NCBI RefSeq assembly: GCF_016862795.1
Contig: NZ_BONQ01000096.1
Coordinates: 88,538 to 152,537, forward strand
DNA: 64,000 bases
Direction of reading: 5' to 3'
DNA from: Dactylosporangium siamense
Lineage (GTDB): Bacteria; Actinomycetota; Actinomycetes; Mycobacteriales; Micromonosporaceae
Part shown: positions 61,234 to 64,000 of the stretch, piece by piece
Layout of the letters: each line of letters begins with the position of its first letter
Position numbering within the stretch: the first letter of the stretch is position 1
The notes under the pieces: generated by a model
Seen by the model: only the letters and a program-made list of their open reading frames with translations
What the model was told of the DNA's origin: nothing
Databases searched by the model: none
Translations under genes and position numbers: made by a program

Positions 61234-63864
61234 GTGACCGGCGACATCGCATCCCCGAAGGGGGGTACGGTCAAGCGGATGGGCGCTGCGTCGACACCGG
61301 AGGCGGTCCACGTGCAGGACGACCAGCAACAGGCACCGCAGGGCACCGAGCCGGAGACGGCCGAAGCAGGCGGTGTGGTGCTGCAGTTCCCGACCCCCGA
61401 CGGTGGCGTGCAGCACAACCGCCGGTCCACCGACCCCGGCTACAACGGGGCCACTCCGACACAGGCCCCTGCCCCGACTCCGGCCCCGATCCCGACTCCG
61501 GCCCCCGCCAAGCCGGCGCGGCGGGTCGTGGACGATCTCGGTGAGGACACCGAGGACCTGACCGAGGCGGCCGGTTCGATGACCGGCACCGCCCTGGGCC
61601 TGGTCGGCGCCGCGCCGACCGGCCGGCGGGTCCGCGCCCGGCTGGCCCGGTTCAACGCGCCGTGGCAGAGCCCGTCGGTCAGCGAGGTCCTCGAGCCGCT
61701 CATCGCGCAGCACAAGGCCAGCCACCCCAAGGCCGACGTGCGGCTGCTGCAGCGGGCGTATGACATGGCCGAGCACTTCCACAAGGGGCAGTACCGCAAG
61801 TCCGGCGACCCCTACATCACGCATCCCCTGGCCGTCGCCACGATCCTCGCCGACCTGGGCATGGACACCACGACCCTGGTCGCGGCGCTGCTGCACGACA
61901 CGATCGAGGACACCGAATACACCATCGAGCGGATCCAGGTCGACTTCGGCGGCGAGGTCACGCTCCTCGTCGACGGTGTCACCAAGCTCGACAAGGTCAA
62001 ACTCGGCGACGCCGCGAAGGCCGAGACGATCCGCAAGATGGTCGTCGCGATGGCCAAGGACCCGCGGGTCCTCGTCATCAAGCTCGCCGACCGGCTGCAC
62101 AACATGCGGACCCTGACCTTCCTGCCCCGCCCCAAGCAGGAGCAGAAGGCCAAGGAGACCCTGGAGATCCTGGCGCCCCTCGCGCACCGGCTCGGCATGA
62201 ACACGATCAAGTGGGAGCTCGAGGACCTCGCGTTCCGGACCCTGTTCCCGAAGCGGTTCGACGAGATCAGCCGGCTCATCGCCGAGCACACCCCGCAGCG
62301 CGACTCGCTGCTGCGCACCGTGACCCAGAAGGTCGCCACCGACCTCAAGTCGGCGAAGATCAAGTCCGAGGTCACCGGTCGGCCGAAGCACCTGTACTCC
62401 GTCTACCAGAAGATGATCGTCCGCGGCCGCGACTTCGGCGACATCTACGACCTGGTCGGCGTGCGCATCCTGGTCGACACGGTCCGCGACTGCTACGCCG
62501 CGCTCGGTGTCATCCACGCGAACTGGCAGCCCGTCCCGGGCCGGTTCAAGGACTACATCGCGATGCCGAAGTTCAACATGTACCAGTCGCTGCACACCAC
62601 CGTGATCGGCCCCACCGGCAAGCCGGTCGAGCTGCAGATCCGCAGCTACGCGATGCACCGCACCGCTGAGTACGGCATCGCCGCGCACTGGCGCTACAAG
62701 GAGTCCAAGAACGCCACGATCGCCGGCCCGCCCGCCCACATCGACGAGATGACGTGGCTGCGGCAGCTGCTGGACTGGCAGCGGGAGGCCAGCGACCCGT
62801 CGGAGTTCCTGGACGCCCTGCGGTTCGACCTCTCCAGCCAGGAGGTCTACGTCTTCACGCCCAAGGGCGACGTGATCGCGCTGACCACCGGCTCGACCCC
62901 GGTCGACTTCGCCTACGCCGTGCACACCGAGGTCGGCCACAAGTGCATCGGCGCCCGGGTCAACGGCAAGCTCGTCCCCCTCGAGAGCACGCTGTCCAAC
63001 GGCGACGTCATCGAGATCTTCACCTCCAAGTCGGAGACCGCCGGCCCCACCCAGGACTGGCTCGGCTTCGTCAAGAGCCCCCGGGCCCGCACCAAGATCC
63101 GGCAGTACTTCAACAAGGAGCGCCGCGAGGAGGCGATCGAGGCCGGCAAGGAGGCGATCGTCAAGGCCATGCGCAAGCAGGGCCTGCCGCTGCAGCGCCT
63201 GCTGACCTCCGAGTCGCTCATGACGATCGCCCGCGAGCTGCACCTCGCCGACGTCGCGGCCCTCTACGCCGCCGTCGGCGACGGCCAGGCCTCCGCCCAG
63301 TCGATCGTGCAGCGCCTCGTCGCCGGCTACGGCGGTGAGGAGGGCGCCGTCGAGGACATCGCCGAGACCGCCATCCCGACCCGCCCCTCCCGCACCCGCA
63401 CCGCCGCCTCCGACCCCGGCGTCGAGGTCCTCGGCGTCGACGACGTCTGGATCAAGCTCGCCCGCTGCTGCACCCCGGTCCCCGGCGACGCCGTCTTCGG
63501 CTTCGTCACCCGCTCCGGGGGCGTCAGCGTGCACCGCGACGACTGCGCCAACGCCGGCGACCTCAAGGAGCAGCCGGAGCGGGTCCTCGAGGTCAACTGG
63601 AAGCCCACCAGCGCCTCCACCTTCCTGGTCGCCATCCAGGTCGAGGCCCTCGACCGCCACAAGCTCCTCGCCGACGTCACCCGCGTCCTGTCCGAGGAGA
63701 AGGTCAACATCCTCTCCGCGACCGTCACGACGACCCGCGACCGGGTGGCGATCAGCCGGTTCAGCTTCGAGATGGCCGACCCGAAGCACCTCAACCACCT
63801 GCTCGCCGCCGTCCGCCGCATCGACGGCGTGTACGACGCGTACCGGGTCACCTCCGGCGCCTGA
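61234..63864 (+). CDS. relA: Bifunctional (p)ppGpp synthetase/hydrolase Rel
   Basis: An 876-residue stringent-response enzyme. A disordered Pro/Thr-rich N-terminus (~100 residues) precedes the HD hydrolase domain with an intact HDTIED motif (H221-D222), so hydrolysis should be active. The synthetase domain has the family [24 protein letters not shown] ([20 protein letters not shown]), a Cys-containing helical/zinc-finger part ([14 protein letters not shown]) and ACT ([20 protein letters not shown]) follow. The GTG at 61234 has GAGGAG 6 nt upstream; an in-frame ATG at 61279 is less likely. Confidence 0.94.
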   Translation: MTGDIASPKGGTVKRMGAASTPEAVHVQDDQQQAPQGTEPETAEAGGVVLQFPTPDGGVQHNRRSTDPGYNGATPTQAPAPTPAPIPTPAPAKPARRVVDDLGEDTEDLTEAAGSMTGTALGLVGAAPTGRRVRARLARFNAPWQSPSVSEVLEPLIAQHKASHPKADVRLLQRAYDMAEHFHKGQYRKSGDPYITHPLAVATILADLGMDTTTLVAALLHDTIEDTEYTIERIQVDFGGEVTLLVDGVTKLDKVKLGDAAKAETIRKMVVAMAKDPRVLVIKLADRLHNMRTLTFLPRPKQEQKAKETLEILAPLAHRLGMNTIKWELEDLAFRTLFPKRFDEISRLIAEHTPQRDSLLRTVTQKVATDLKSAKIKSEVTGRPKHLYSVYQKMIVRGRDFGDIYDLVGVRILVDTVRDCYAALGVIHANWQPVPGRFKDYIAMPKFNMYQSLHTTVIGPTGKPVELQIRSYAMHRTAEYGIAAHWRYKESKNATIAGPPAHIDEMTWLRQLLDWQREASDPSEFLDALRFDLSSQEVYVFTPKGDVIALTTGSTPVDFAYAVHTEVGHKCIGARVNGKLVPLESTLSNGDVIEIFTSKSETAGPTQDWLGFVKSPRARTKIRQYFNKERREEAIEAGKEAIVKAMRKQGLPLQRLLTSESLMTIARELHLADVAALYAAVGDGQASAQSIVQRLVAGYGGEEGAVEDIAETAIPTRPSRTRTAASDPGVEVLGVDDVWIKLARCCTPVPGDAVFGFVTRSGGVSVHRDDCANAGDLKEQPERVLEVNWKPTSASTFLVAIQVEALDRHKLLADVTRVLSEEKVNILSATVTTTRDRVAISRFSFEMADPKHLNHLLAAVRRIDGVYDAYRVTSGA

Positions 63865-63920
63865 CCACCACCTGAGGGCACTCGGCCGCCTGCCTGAGGT
63901 TTCGCCTGGGCGGGGCCGGG

Positions 63921-64000
63921 TCGGGCTCGGGCCGGGTTGGGCTCGGGCCGGGTTGGGCTCGGGCCGGGTTGGGCTCGGGCCGGGTTGGGCTCGGGCCGGG
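63921..64000. repeat. 16-bp tandem repeat (minisatellite) after rel, cut by window edge
   Basis: Five head-to-tail copies of TTGGGCTCGGGCCGGG run from 63921 to 64000; the first copy starts TC instead of TT, the others are identical. A partial unit precedes at ~63907. The array reaches the window end, so its true length is unknown. It lies ~56 nt beyond the rel stop in non-coding DNA. Confidence 0.95.

Noticed and set aside
61204..63798. A very long open frame (864 codons) antisense to rel
   Set aside because: High third-position GC leaves few stops on the opposite strand. The sense frame has every Rel motif, while the antisense product is Asp/Gly/Val/Leu low-complexity without any domain.
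63907..64000. CRISPR array at the window end
   Set aside because: The units are contiguous 16-mers with no unique spacers; this is a tandem minisatellite.

Overview
This 64-kb window is high-GC DNA from an actinomycete. Strong third-position GC bias, many GTG/TTG starts and many 1-4 nt gene overlaps point that way. Two chromosomal backbones also fit: pgsA, a PIM acyltransferase and a PimA-like mannosyltransferase (phosphatidylinositol-mannoside synthesis) beside pdxS-pdxT-yebC, and ruvC-ruvA-ruvB-yajC-secD-secF-apt-rel. The family looks like Micromonosporaceae (Actinoplanes/Dactylosporangium-like), but that is inferred from gene content and style, not from a marker gene. I see no rRNA, tRNA, CRISPR array, insertion sequence or phage gene.

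Layout. 0-9.4 kb: a methyltransferase cut by the window edge, a SRPBCC protein, a MHYT membrane sensor, a LolA-like exported protein divergent from an OmpR-type two-component system, a MerR regulator with a VIT/vWA protein, and a membrane protein. 9.4-21.5 kb: housekeeping block (thrS, HIT, a DUF695-like protein, GNAT, an EF-G paralogue, PIM synthesis, pdxST, yebC). 21.5-54.6 kb: about 33 kb of accessory genes between yebC and ruvC. In order these are a VapBC module, a NarL-type two-component system, a duplicated membrane protein, a P450 with a ferredoxin-reductase fusion, a second NarL-type system, a glycan-like cluster (GtrA, GT2, GT39, exported repeat protein, PAS kinase/regulator, GH5 lipoprotein), an alpha/beta hydrolase, two complete Liv-type ABC transporters in tandem, a DHA2 MFS pump with its TetR regulator, and 3-hydroxybutyrate dehydrogenase with a GAF/PucR regulator. 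54.7-63.9 kb: the SOS-type Holliday-junction operon, the Sec accessory genes, apt and rel. The window ends in a 16-bp tandem repeat.

Regulation readable from the DNA. Many genes look leaderless: a TANNNT -10 box lies 6-9 nt before the start codon. The clearest sites are twin palindromes in the merR promoter, twin palindromes flanking the MFS promoter, an SOS-box-like site at ruvC, overlapping palindromes in the vapBC promoter, and perfect hairpin terminators after the methyltransferase, MHYT, liv1, secF and other genes. One hairpin, before the alpha/beta hydrolase, also covers that gene's ribosome-binding site.

How genes may work together. The GT2/GT39/exported protein/GH5 run plus its own kinase-regulator pair looks like a regulated cell-surface glycan system. 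The P450 and its fused redox partner form a two-gene electron-transfer chain. The Liv transporters, MFS pump and bdhA suggest uptake and catabolism of small organic acids. These functional groupings are inference.
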